Of a stretch of DNA of 64,000 nucleotides, positions 54,601 through 64,000 are shown in pieces (position 1 is the stretch's first letter; each line of letters opens with the position of its first letter). Both the position numbers and the translations under genes were made by a program. The stretch is taken from NCBI RefSeq assembly GCF_900108015.1, contig NZ_FNVP01000006.1:73982-137981 (forward strand), in the 5' to 3' direction. The notes beneath the pieces are model-generated. The model was not told the DNA's origin. It searched no databases and saw only the letters and a program-made list of their open reading frames with translations. The stretch comes from Flavobacterium urumqiense (lineage in GTDB: Bacteria; Bacteroidota; Bacteroidia; Flavobacteriales; Flavobacteriaceae).

Positions 54601-55033
54601 AGCCGTTCACGAGCAAAAAGATCCATTGCTTATTTACAAACTGGAAGCATTCAATTTGTTTAGAGCTATGTTAGACAACGTAAACAAAGAAGTCATTTCA
54701 TTTTTATTTAAAGGTGATTTACCGGCTCAAGAAAATCAGCAAATTCAGGAAGCAAAAGAAGTTCGTCAAAAAGAAGATTTTAAATTGAGTAAAGACGAAA
54801 TTTTAAATTCTGATGAGCTGGCAGAAAAAAACCGTGAAGCCGGAGGCTCGAGCGAACAGGCGAAGCAAACGCAACAACGACAAGTAACCGAAACTATCGT
54901 GAGAGATATGCCAAAGATCAATCGTAATGACAATGTAACGATTCAAAACGTGGCGAACGGACAAACACAAGAAATGAAATACAAAAAAGCCGAAAGCTTA
55001 ATTGCTTCAGGACAATGGGTTATCGTTAACTAA
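51659..55033 (+). CDS. secA: Preprotein translocase ATPase SecA
   Basis: A 1124-residue SecA, longer than the roughly 900 of Escherichia coli, because of Bacteroidota-type insertions. The first follows the Walker B region (near residues 330-440, ISGPVPQ... to YFVIEEKNN). NBD1 has QTGEGKT and DEVDSVLID, NBD2 has TNMAGRGTDIKL and GRAGRQGDPGS. The C-terminus is a charged linker rich in Gln and Lys with no CxCxnCH zinc-binding tail, as expected for this phylum. It drives Sec-dependent export at the inner membrane. Confidence 0.98.
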   Translation: MSFINSIIKVFVGDKSQKDVKALQPYLNKIKTFETSLMSLSNDDLRARTTFFKDRIKEARVDKDAKIAALKQEVESIEDIDKREDIYVAIDALEKEAYDISEKTLMEILPEAFAVVKETARRFKDNSQIEVTATAQDRELSATKSYITLDGDKAIWANSWSAAGKEITWDMIHYDVQLIGGMVLHEGKVAEMQTGEGKTLVATLPLYLNALTGNGVHLVTVNDYLAKRDSTWKAPLFEFHGMTVECIDNYQPSSEGRKKAYNADITYGTNNEFGFDYLRDNMAHTPDELVQRKHNYAIVDEVDSVLIDDARTPLIISGPVPQGDRHEFMEMKPKIENLVSLQRQLANGFLSEAKKLIKEGNTKEGGFNLLRAYRALPKSKALIKFLSEEGIKQLLQKTENQYMQDNNREMHKIDKAMYFVIEEKNNQVELTDNGIKYLSSDSDDNNFFVLPDIGTEIAAIEKQKLDKDTEAEEKEKLFQDFGVKSERIHTLTQLLKAYALFEKDVEYVIMDNKIMIVDEQTGRIMDGRRYSDGLHQAIEAKENVKIEAATQTFATVTLQNYFRMYNKLGGMTGTASTEAGELWQIYKLDVVEIPTNRGMARLDKEDYIYKTTREKFNAVIEDVTQLSNAGRPVLIGTTSVEISELLSRMLKMRGVTHNVLNAKMHKQEAQIVEEAGKPGVVTIATNMAGRGTDIKLSAEVKAAGGLAIVGTERHDSRRVDRQLRGRAGRQGDPGSSQFYVSLEDNLMRLFGSERVAKVMDRMGLQEGEVIQHSMMTKSIERAQKKVEENNFGVRKRLLEYDDVMNAQREVVYKRRRHALFGERLKLDIANMLYDTCELIVAENKGTNDFKNFEFELIRYFSITSPVSQAEFSKLTEIELTGKIYKATLEFYTEKTERSAREAFPIIKDVYEDKNNQFERIVVPFTDGIKTLNVVTDLKKAYDTKGNQLVADFEKNITLSIVDEAWKKHLRKMDELKQSVQLAVHEQKDPLLIYKLEAFNLFRAMLDNVNKEVISFLFKGDLPAQENQQIQEAKEVRQKEDFKLSKDEILNSDELAEKNREAGGSSEQAKQTQQRQVTETIVRDMPKINRNDNVTIQNVANGQTQEMKYKKAESLIASGQWVIVN

Positions 55034-55057
55034 TAACCGTTTCGATACCTTAAATTA

Positions 55058-55094
55058 AATTCCCCAATTACGAAAGTAGTTGGGGAATTTTTTT
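55058..55094. terminator. Terminator of secA
   Basis: AAATTCCCCAA pairs with TTGGGGAATTT around TTACGAAAGTAG, then a T run. The stem and loop are nearly identical to those after katG at 58405-58438. Confidence 0.9.
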
Positions 55095-55122
55095 ATATTT
55101 AAAAATAGTATAATCATATAAA

Positions 55123-55640
55123 ATGTCTACGTCAAATTCTGTTACAATTCCTCACGACCTACTTGTCGCCAAAGAACTTATATATAATAAGTATCATTAC
55201 AAATGTTCTTTTCCAATAAAAGAAAAAGAGAATTCTGAATATGGCGCTTACACTTTTGAGATTAGCACGTTGTCCGTTAAATTTCTTACTGCTAAAATTA
55301 CTCCAACTATGATTGGACAATTCGTTACTTTATGAAAAGAAGCGGAAAAGGCCCGATTCAACCTTTTGATTTTACAGATCCAATTGATCTTGTTATTATA
55401 AACACTAGAAAAGATGATCGCCTTGGCCAATTTATCTTTCCAAAATCAGTGCTTTGTGAACAGGGTATTATTTATACTAGCAAAATAGAAGGCAAACGCG
55501 CAATTCGAGTCTATCCTCCTCGGGATATAGCAACCAATAAACAAGCACAAAAAACACAAAAATGGCAATTGGAATTTTTCTTAGAAATCCCATTTGATAA
55601 GAAAATCGATATAGAACGCGTAAAATTGCTTTTATTGTAA
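55123..55640 (+). pseudogene. mepB: mepB-like gene split by a one-base frameshift
   Basis: Two adjacent frames make up one MepB-family protein. Frame one (55123-55335, 70 residues) ends ITPTMIGQFVTL; frame two (55332-55640, 102 residues) begins MKRSGKGPIQPFDFTDPIDL and continues to the family ending QKTQKWQLEFFLEIPF. In MepB homologues these join as FVTL-W-KR-GKGPIQPF. Here the W codon TGG has become TG, so the frame breaks and creates TGA. The two pieces overlap as ATGA, so re-initiation could still make both halves. MepB function is not settled; it was named from a multidrug efflux operon. Probably inactive. Confidence 0.8.
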
Positions 55641-56008
55641 AGATTAGGGCTTGAAAAGAGATTTTTTTTATAAAGAAATCCAAAATTCTACTACAATTTT
55701 ACGGATCAAAAAGTATCTTCTAAATTTTTAAAAAAAATAGATTAATACAACTTTATTGCTAGATTGCATTATTAAAAACCGAACTCATTTACCTTTTATC
55801 CAAGTATTTTCGTATTTTTGAGAGAAACAAAAGCAGCGTTTTTTTATCTTAGATTAAAGTTAAAAGTCAGTCCCAAAAACAAGTTAATTTTCACATTCTA
55901 TCTATTAGATTCTTTTTCTTTAATTCGTTAATAATTATACGAATAATCTATTTTAATTTTTATTGTGATAAATAATATCTATAACGAAATAAAACATGAA
56001 GATGAATG

Positions 56009-58347
<2,339 letters not shown>

Positions 58348-58404
58348 TATTCTTCCGCTGCTTATTCATAATAAAGATAACAGATTATCATCATATACTA
58401 CTAC

Positions 58405-58438
58405 AAATCCCCAATTACGAAAGTACTTGGGGAATTTT
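58405..58438. terminator. Terminator of katG, copy of the secA terminator
   Basis: AAATCCCCAA pairs with TTGGGGAATTT around TTACGAAAGTAC. The core CCCCAATTACGAAAGTA is identical to 55062-55078. Confidence 0.85.
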
Positions 58439-58514
58439 AGTTAAAATTTCTTCTAAAAAGTAGAATTTAATTTTAATAGTAAAGCAGAATAGATTGATTT
58501 TGCCAATGCAAATA

Positions 58515-59321
58515 TCACACTAAGATTAATTTTTGGGCAACTGATAAAATATTTTTTTCATTAATTTCTGGCAAATTTGCAAGTGGAAACAATTGTTGTC
58601 CAGGGCGGCTAACAAATGCTGTTTGCCAACCTGCCCAATTTGCACCGGCAACATCCCAACCATGCGCCGCTATCAACATACAATCATTCGATTTTAATCC
58701 CATTTTTCTAGCAGCCCAATTATAAGTATCTACATGTGGCTTGAATTTACCTACGTCTTCTATACTTAAAACATCGTCAAATAGATCATGAATTCCCGCA
58801 TATTTAAGTTGCGTTTCTACCGCTTTATTGGATGAGTTAGTGAAGGCAACCAATTTAAAACCTTCTTTTTTCAAAAGTAAGAGTGCTTCTTTCACTTCTG
58901 GATGTGCAGGCAATGATAAAATTGCGGCAACTGCATCTTTAGCTCGTTTATCCGTTATAGTAATCCCATTTTTGTGGGCAACCATTATAAGTGCAGCGGC
59001 TCCAATTGTTCCGAAATCTTGATATTGGTTTGCGACTGTTGTAACCAACGAATACTGAAGCATTGTAGTGAACCACAACGACATCAATTCAGGATGACCT
59101 CCAAGTGCTGTGCCAATACTTTTTTTCATCATATTAAGATCCAGCAACGTTTCATTTACATCAAAAAATAAAACCTTGGGTCTTTGTAAATAACCAGCGC
59201 TATTCTCCTCCTCATTGTCTGTCTCCTCTTTTACAATTAAAATAGGTGCGCTAATTTCTTCTTCTCCAACAGTCAATGTGGTATTTACTAAATCTTGGTT
59301 GCTATTTTTAAATTCTTTCAT
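58515..59321 (-). CDS. HAD hydrolase, type II haloacid dehalogenase-like
   Basis: A 268-residue HAD-superfamily protein. Nucleophile Asp54 (FFDVNETLLD), motif II in VAFTNSSNK, motif III lysine in GKFKPHVDTYNWAARKMG and motif IV region AAHGWDVAGANWAGW, which strongly resembles type II 2-haloacid dehalogenases. The first 47 residues are an acidic, low-complexity extension (TLTVGEEEIS...KEETDNEEENS) with no known domain. It could be a dehalogenase or a phosphatase. It converges on katG. Confidence 0.87.
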   Translation of the reverse strand: MKEFKNSNQDLVNTTLTVGEEEISAPILIVKEETDNEEENSAGYLQRPKVLFFDVNETLLDLNMMKKSIGTALGGHPELMSLWFTTMLQYSLVTTVANQYQDFGTIGAAALIMVAHKNGITITDKRAKDAVAAILSLPAHPEVKEALLLLKKEGFKLVAFTNSSNKAVETQLKYAGIHDLFDDVLSIEDVGKFKPHVDTYNWAARKMGLKSNDCMLIAAHGWDVAGANWAGWQTAFVSRPGQQLFPLANLPEINEKNILSVAQKLILV

Positions 59322-59446
59322 TGTTTTTCTTTTTAAATCATGCGTTAAATAAAATATACGACAAAGTGTCTTGTTTCGTGAAAACAGTACAAGTTACATG
59401 ATATTTTTTAAAATAAAAAACATTACCGTACCATTATATGAAACAA

Positions 59447-60109
59447 CTATTTCACGTTTTCAGAAAAATAGCGTTCTTCAATTCGCTTGATGTCTTTTAT
59501 AGAATTTTTGACCCAAGCCAAACGCTTTTCTAAAATTTCGTTTTCAGATAAATGCCAATTAATTTCGGAGTTGCGCAATCGACTGGTCAAGTTTTGAATG
59601 ATGATTGCCGCCGAAACCGAGATATTCAAACTCTCAGTAAAACCTACCATCGGAATTTTAAGAAAACCATCAGCGCGCTGCAAAATTTCTTCGGACAGTC
59701 CGTCTCTTTCTGTTCCAAAAAATAAGGCACTTGGTTTCGAAATGTCAAAATCTTCCAGCAAACAGTCAGTTGAATGTGGCGTCGTTGCAATGATTTGGTA
59801 GCCTTTACTTTTTAACGTATCTACACAATTCGTAATGCTGTCGAAGGTATTAATGTCAACCCATTTTTGGGCACCCATCGCAATTTCCTTATCTATACTT
59901 TTTCCGTATCGTTGCTCGATAACATTCAATTCCTGAATTCCAAAAATCTCACAACTGCGCATAACAGCACTCGTATTGTGCATTTGAAAAATATCCTCGA
60001 CAACAATCGTAAAATGCTTGGTTCTGTTTTCCAATACTTTCAGAAATTTTTCTTTGCGGTTATCAGTCAGGATATTTTCAAGAAAAGCGAGGTAATCGAT
60101 GTCGACCAT
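59447..60109 (-). CDS. trmH: TrmH-family tRNA/rRNA 2'-O-methyltransferase
   Basis: A 220-residue SPOUT methyltransferase from ATG 60109 (MVDIDYLAFLENILTDNRKE). Motif 1 NTSAVMRSCEIFG, motif 2 ALFFGTERDGLSEE and motif 3 IPMVGFTESLNISVSAAI are as in TrmH (Gm18 of tRNA). I reject the long in-frame extension to 60430, since it runs through a dispersed repeat and the start of the divergent sirtuin gene. It is expected to methylate a tRNA ribose. Confidence 0.9.
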   Translation of the reverse strand: MVDIDYLAFLENILTDNRKEKFLKVLENRTKHFTIVVEDIFQMHNTSAVMRSCEIFGIQELNVIEQRYGKSIDKEIAMGAQKWVDINTFDSITNCVDTLKSKGYQIIATTPHSTDCLLEDFDISKPSALFFGTERDGLSEEILQRADGFLKIPMVGFTESLNISVSAAIIIQNLTSRLRNSEINWHLSENEILEKRLAWVKNSIKDIKRIEERYFSENVK

Positions 60110-60230
60110 TAGAATATTTATTTTTGCAAAAATAGTAAAAAAGACTAGCTTTATACCTTCAAAAGTAGATTCTGATTGCTGCTTTTGAGATTGTTCAATA
60201 AAAGCTGAATTAGGAATGTTTACGGAATTT

Positions 60231-60313
60231 GCGTGAGGGATAGAGGCGGTATCCTTTTTTGGCTTTTTAGCCAAAAAGATAAAGCCGAAAGCCCGACCCT
60301 TGTGGTCACGCCC
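60231..60313 (+). repeat. Dispersed hairpin repeat, family B copy 2
   Basis: GCGTGAGGGATAGAGGCGGT then ATCCTTTTTTGGCTTTTTAGCC with AAAAAGATAAAGCCGAAAGC and CCGACCCTTGTGGTCACGCCC. It contains hairpin CTTTTTTGGCT/AGCCAAAAAG and ends GCGTGA...TCACGC, a short terminal inverted repeat. It lies between divergent trmH and sirtuin genes. Confidence 0.85.
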
Positions 60314-60326
60314 AAATTGATATAAA

Positions 60327-61019
60327 ATGAAAAAGAAATTAGTGGTTTTGACAGGAGCAGGAATTAGTGCCGAAAGTGGCATCAAAACCTTTCGTGATAG
60401 TGATGGGCTTTGGGAAGGCCATAATGTCAATGATGTGGCAACTCCAGAAGGCTGGCATAAAAACCCTGCTTTGGTTTTGGATTTTTACAATCAAAGACGA
60501 AAACAACTCAAAGAAGTGCAACCCAATTTGGGTCATCAGATTCTGGCTGAATTAGAAAATGAATTCGATGTTTTCATTATTACACAAAATGTAGATAATT
60601 TACACGAACGCGCCGGAAGTTCGAATGTGTTGCATTTGCACGGCGAATTATTGAAAGTAAGAAGTACCAAAAACCCAGATTACATTTTGGATTGGCAAGA
60701 TGATTTAAATTTTGGCGATTTCGATGAAAATAAAAATCAATTGCGTCCGCATATTGTTTGGTTTGGAGAGGAAGTTCCAGCGCTTGAAGAGGCATTAACA
60801 CTTACTCAAAGTGCGGATTATTTTGCCGTCATCGGAACTTCGTTGCAAGTATATCCTGCCGCAGGATTAATTGATTTTACAACTCGGGAAACGCCTATTT
60901 TTTATATTGATCCAAAACCCATTAAAATCCCGAATCTTCGAAATCCATTGGAAGTAATTCCACAAGTTGCATCCGAAGGAATGAAAATACTAAAAAAGAT
61001 GCTGACTGAGTTTATTTAA
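60327..61019 (+). CDS. cobB: Sir2-family NAD-dependent deacylase, zinc-free form
   Basis: A 230-residue sirtuin: NAD motifs LTGAGISAESGI near 8-19, FRDSDGLW, ITQNVDNLHERAG near 85-97, catalytic His105 (HLHG), and GTSLQVYPAAGL. Tyr54 and Arg57 in FYNQRR match the Y-R pair of class III sirtuins that remove succinyl and malonyl groups. It has no cysteine at all, so the four zinc ligands are missing. Removing acyl groups from lysine is the likely role. It follows a family B repeat by 13 bases. Confidence 0.92.
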   Translation: MKKKLVVLTGAGISAESGIKTFRDSDGLWEGHNVNDVATPEGWHKNPALVLDFYNQRRKQLKEVQPNLGHQILAELENEFDVFIITQNVDNLHERAGSSNVLHLHGELLKVRSTKNPDYILDWQDDLNFGDFDENKNQLRPHIVWFGEEVPALEEALTLTQSADYFAVIGTSLQVYPAAGLIDFTTRETPIFYIDPKPIKIPNLRNPLEVIPQVASEGMKILKKMLTEFI

Positions 61020-61054
61020 AAAACCATTCGTTTTCTAGTTTGTCTCTAAAGGTT

Positions 61055-61062
61055 TATATTTG
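61055..61062 (+). promoter_or_regulatory. -7 element of purB
   Basis: TATATTTG matches the consensus exactly, 26 bases before the purB ATG at 61088. No clear TTG -33 box at the normal distance. Confidence 0.6.
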
Positions 61063-61087
61063 TGCCTTTCGAACAAACAACTAAACA

Positions 61088-62434
61088 ATGACTACTTTAA
61101 ACGAATTGAATGCTATATCGCCAATCGACGGAAGATATAGAAACAAGACTATTTCGCTGGCTCCATTTTTCTCGGAAGAAGCCTTAATCAAATACCGCGT
61201 ATTGGTTGAAATTGAATATTTCATTGCTTTGTGCGAAGTTCCTTTGCCACAACTAAAAAACGTAAACCCAGATTTATTTGAAAGTTTACGCAATATTTAT
61301 AAAAATTTCTCCACTGAAGATGCGCTTTGGATCAAAGAAACAGAAAAAGTGACCAACCACGATGTAAAAGCGGTGGAGTACTTTATCAAAGATGCTTTTG
61401 AAAAACTGGGCTTGTCCCAATATAAAGAGTTTATTCACTTTGGATTGACTTCTCAAGATATTAATAACACAGCGATTCCGCTATCTACAAAAGAGGCTTT
61501 CGAAAAAGTATACATGCCATCTTTGATTACTTTGACATCAAAATTGAAAGATTTAAGTGTTGAATGGCGCGATATTCCAATGCTCGCCCGTACGCATGGA
61601 CAGCCGGCTTCTCCAACGCGCTTGGGTAAAGAAATTGGTGTTTTTGTAGAGCGTTTAGAAGAGCAAATGCGTTTGTTGTTCAACATCCCGTTTGCAGCTA
61701 AATTTGGTGGTGCAACTGGAAATTACAATGCGCATCATGTGGCGTATCCACAAATTGACTGGAGAAAATTCGGAGCGAAATTTGTGGAGGATAACCTTGG
61801 TTTACACCACTCCTTCCCTACTACACAAATTGAACATTATGATCATTTCGCTGCATTTTTTGATGCTTTGAAAAGAATAAATACTATCATCATTGATTTA
61901 GACCGAGACATTTGGACGTATGTTTCGATGGAATATTTCAAACAAAAAATTAAAGCAGGAGAAATAGGATCTTCGGCGATGCCACATAAAGTAAATCCTA
62001 TTGATTTTGAAAATTCAGAAGGAAATTTAGGAATTGCCAATGCGATTTTCGAACATTTATCGGCTAAATTACCATTGTCAAGATTACAACGTGATTTGAC
62101 TGATAGTACCGTTTTGAGAAATATCGGTGTACCAATGGGACACACGCTAATCGCTTTTGAAGCTACTTTGAAAGGATTGAACAAATTGTTATTGAACGAA
62201 CCTAAATTCCATGAAGATTTAGAGAAAAACTGGGCTGTTGTTGCTGAAGCGATTCAAACAATTTTGCGTCGTGAAGGATATCCAAATCCGTATGAAGCAT
62301 TGAAAGGATTAACCAGAACCAATGAAGCGATTGATAAAAAGGCAATTCATGGCTTTATCACAACCTTAGATGTTTCGGATGAAATTAAAGCGGAATTAAT
62401 GCAAATTACTCCAAGTAATTTCTTGGGAATATAA
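61088..62434 (+). CDS. purB: Adenylosuccinate lyase
   Basis: A 448-residue lyase of the fumarase/aspartase superfamily. The signature GSSAMPHKVNPIDFENSEGN region (about 297-316), TSQDINNTAI and the RTHGQPASPT segment are all present. It performs two steps of purine synthesis, cleaving SAICAR and adenylosuccinate to release fumarate. It has its own promoter and lies between sirtuin and deacetylase genes. Confidence 0.98.
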   Translation: MTTLNELNAISPIDGRYRNKTISLAPFFSEEALIKYRVLVEIEYFIALCEVPLPQLKNVNPDLFESLRNIYKNFSTEDALWIKETEKVTNHDVKAVEYFIKDAFEKLGLSQYKEFIHFGLTSQDINNTAIPLSTKEAFEKVYMPSLITLTSKLKDLSVEWRDIPMLARTHGQPASPTRLGKEIGVFVERLEEQMRLLFNIPFAAKFGGATGNYNAHHVAYPQIDWRKFGAKFVEDNLGLHHSFPTTQIEHYDHFAAFFDALKRINTIIIDLDRDIWTYVSMEYFKQKIKAGEIGSSAMPHKVNPIDFENSEGNLGIANAIFEHLSAKLPLSRLQRDLTDSTVLRNIGVPMGHTLIAFEATLKGLNKLLLNEPKFHEDLEKNWAVVAEAIQTILRREGYPNPYEALKGLTRTNEAIDKKAIHGFITTLDVSDEIKAELMQITPSNFLGI

Positions 62435-62464
62435 AAACAAAACATTTACAAAGTACAAAGCAAT

Positions 62465-63238
62465 ATGAACAAAAACACCTACAAATTCATATTCCTTTGT
62501 ACTTTTTTTTTATTTTCTTGTCAAAATAAAAACACTTCTCAAAAAAATAATTTTAAAGAAATTACGCCTGGAGTTGTAATCTCATTTGATGATGCGAGTA
62601 TAAATGAATGGTGTCAGGCTGATAAAATATTGCGCCAATATTCCTGGAAAGCTACTTTTTGCGTTTCTAAAATAAATACTTTAAATCATTCTGAAATAAA
62701 GGAACTCAAGCAATTGCAGAAAGACGGACACGAAATTGCAGGACATGGTTTCCATCATTTTGACGCTCCTAAATTTGTTGCAAAAAATGGAATAGACGCC
62801 TACATTAAACAGGAAATAAATCCAATGCTTACTTTAATGCATTTTTATAATTTTAAAGTAACGGCATTTGTTTATCCTTTTGGTTTTAGAAATGCCAACA
62901 TTGATAATGCCCTTTTGAAAAAATTTGAAATTATCAGAGGAACAACTTATGGCGCTGAAGATCCATTTTTTCAAAATTGCTATTTTAATAACTCCACGCT
63001 AGTTTATGGAATAGGTATTGATACGGACCATCCCAATTTCAGCATTCCGTATCTTTTAAAATTATTGGATTATGCTAAACGAAAGCATAAAATTTTAATC
63101 CTATTTGGACACAAACCGGTAAAGAAAATCACTGCCAATTATCAGACTACAATGGAAACATTAAAACTGATTTGTAATTATGTCAAACAACATAATATGA
63201 CGTTTTATAAATTGTCTGAATTAAACAATTTAAAATAA
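62465..63238 (+). CDS. Polysaccharide deacetylase-domain lipoprotein
   Basis: A 257-residue lipoprotein: signal peptide with lipobox LFSC (Cys19), then a NodB-type domain with FDDASINEW (Asp-Asp of the metal site) and GHEIAGHGFHHFD (the two histidines). The terminal GHKP-like IPYLLKLLDYAK...FGHKPV part also fits. It would remove acetyl groups from a surface or cell-wall sugar in the periplasm. It follows purB by 30 bases and may be co-transcribed. Confidence 0.87.
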   Translation: MNKNTYKFIFLCTFFLFSCQNKNTSQKNNFKEITPGVVISFDDASINEWCQADKILRQYSWKATFCVSKINTLNHSEIKELKQLQKDGHEIAGHGFHHFDAPKFVAKNGIDAYIKQEINPMLTLMHFYNFKVTAFVYPFGFRNANIDNALLKKFEIIRGTTYGAEDPFFQNCYFNNSTLVYGIGIDTDHPNFSIPYLLKLLDYAKRKHKILILFGHKPVKKITANYQTTMETLKLICNYVKQHNMTFYKLSELNNLK

Positions 63239-63300
63239 CATTTCATTGCAAGAGTGAAAAGCATTAATTTTATAAAAACACAAATGCTTCTGACAATTTA

Positions 63301-63445
63301 GCCCAGACAAAAGTAAAAAGCCTTGAGGGAAAAAATCATTTTTTCTTGCACTTGCAGAGCGACCAAAGGAAGCTCCTGCAAGGGGAATAGAAAAAACGAT
63401 TTATGACTGAAAGCTTGAAACGGATGGCTGGAATAGCTCCTAAAT
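63301..63445 (-). repeat. Dispersed hairpin repeat, family A copy 3 (inverted)
   Basis: Read on the minus strand it begins TTTAGGAGCTATTCCAGCCA and ends TTTTGTCTGGGC. The core pairs TTTTTTCT with AGAAAAAA and the inner CTTGCAG with CTGCAAG. It ends 13 bases before the antiporter ATG, so it lies in that gene's leader or promoter region. No other gene is in the 220-base gap. Confidence 0.8.
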
Positions 63446-63458
63446 TAAAACATAAACT

Positions 63459-64000
63459 ATGGAAACTGCTGCAATAGTTACGGAAACGACACATCACCTA
63501 CAACCATTGATAAGCGATTTGGGATTAATACTTATGACAGCCGGGATTGCCGTTTTATTATTTAAAAAATTAAAGCAACCGCTGGTTTTGGGTTATTTGA
63601 TAGCGGGATTTTTGGCTGGAAATCATTTTGATTTTTTCCCATCGGTGACTGATATTAAAAGTGTAGATCTTTGGGCAGAGATTGGCGTAATCTTTTTATT
63701 GTTCAGCCTTGGACTGGAATTCAGTTTTAAGAAATTGATGAAAGTGGGCGGAACAGCTTCAATCACTGCGATTACACAAATTGTGACGATGGTCATAATT
63801 GGTTATTTTGTTGGTCAATGGATGGATTGGTCCAAAATGGACAGCATTTTTTTAGGGGTAATTCTTTCGATTTCATCGACTACTATTATTCTCAAAACAT
63901 TTGAAGAATTAGGGGTTAAGGCTCAGAATTTTGCTGGTATTGTCATTGGTTCCCTTATTGTTCAGGATATTGTTGCCATACTAATGATGGTATTATTATC
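63459..64000 (+). CDS. Kef-type cation:proton antiporter (CPA2), partial
   Basis: The frame from ATG 63459 is open to the end of the window, giving 180 residues. It has about five to six hydrophobic segments, with KLKQPLVLGYLIAGFLAG and LLFSLGLEFSFKKL near residues 43-92 and the conserved SSTTIILK near 150-157, all typical of KefB/KefC and related antiporters. It exchanges K+ or Na+ for H+. The C-terminal RCK part, if present, is beyond the window. The start follows a family A repeat. Confidence 0.85.
   Translation, partial: METAAIVTETTHHLQPLISDLGLILMTAGIAVLLFKKLKQPLVLGYLIAGFLAGNHFDFFPSVTDIKSVDLWAEIGVIFLLFSLGLEFSFKKLMKVGGTASITAITQIVTMVIIGYFVGQWMDWSKMDSIFLGVILSISSTTIILKTFEELGVKAQNFAGIVIGSLIVQDIVAILMMVLL

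Noticed and set aside
51659-55033. SecA lacking the C-terminal zinc motif as an unusual loss
   Set aside because: The absence of this tail and the large insertions are normal for SecA of Bacteroidota.
55813-55820. TATTTTTG as a promoter for a gene upstream of katG
   Set aside because: No reading frame of reasonable quality follows it before the katG promoter.
59447-60430. Longer 327-residue version of the TrmH-type protein
   Set aside because: The extra 107 residues run through the family B repeat and into the sirtuin gene on the other strand; the family start fits ATG 60109.

Overview
The window looks like part of the chromosome of a flavobacterium (Bacteroidota, probably Flavobacterium or a close relative). 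It is AT-rich. Genes mostly lack Shine-Dalgarno sequences and have A-rich leaders. Several promoters match the Bacteroidota pattern TTG-N17-23-TAnnTTTG. Gene content fits: rpmB-rpmG-DUF4295-ftsY, an 1124-residue SecA without a zinc tail, BshC for bacillithiol, and SpII-type lipoproteins. There is no rRNA, tRNA, CRISPR array, integrase, transposase or prophage that I can see.

Region 1 (416-15115) is the most distinctive part. Ten genes on the minus strand, with short gaps and several overlaps, encode an NhaC-type carrier, two related GNAT acetyltransferases, two class III aminotransferases, a YtcJ-like amidohydrolase, an Lrp regulator, two semialdehyde dehydrogenases and an outer-membrane protein. 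Divergent from them is a plus-strand pair: a CoA-acylating (methyl)malonate-semialdehyde dehydrogenase and a third class III aminotransferase. Together they read as a locus that takes up an amine or omega-amino acid, transaminates it and oxidises the semialdehyde. The substrate is not identifiable from sequence. Region 2 (15178-23495) holds a CHASE4 hybrid histidine kinase, a three-gene biotin-dependent acyl-CoA carboxylase and a B12-binding-type radical SAM protein.

Region 3 (23609-32323) holds an alpha/beta hydrolase, an SdpR/SdpI-like pair with an operator-like palindrome, a BshC operon, ndk and a DUF721/lipoprotein pair. Region 4 (32327-40278) is core housekeeping: ftsY with a tiny membrane-protein gene behind it, L33/L28, cinA, an HPt protein, a FAH-family hydrolase, a DnaQ-type exonuclease, a lipoyl E2 component and a glycosyltransferase. 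Region 5 (40324-47794) is a patchwork: an antitoxin whose ParE-type toxin gene has decayed, an ABC-F ATPase, several very small membrane-protein genes and many short repeats. Region 6 (47846-64000) holds an ABC transporter ATPase, an ATP-grasp enzyme, a cobalamin adenosyltransferase, DUF2795-secA, a frameshifted mepB, katG, a HAD hydrolase, trmH, a sirtuin without zinc ligands, purB, a polysaccharide deacetylase lipoprotein and the start of a Kef-type antiporter that runs off the end.

The intergenic DNA carries a modular dispersed hairpin repeat (five or six copies), recurring terminator modules, and a short GTCGCAGTT motif that sits just after three stop codons. One widespread repeat motif appears to be inserted in frame inside the radical SAM gene. 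These repeats and the broken genes are the main structure not explained by ordinary annotation.
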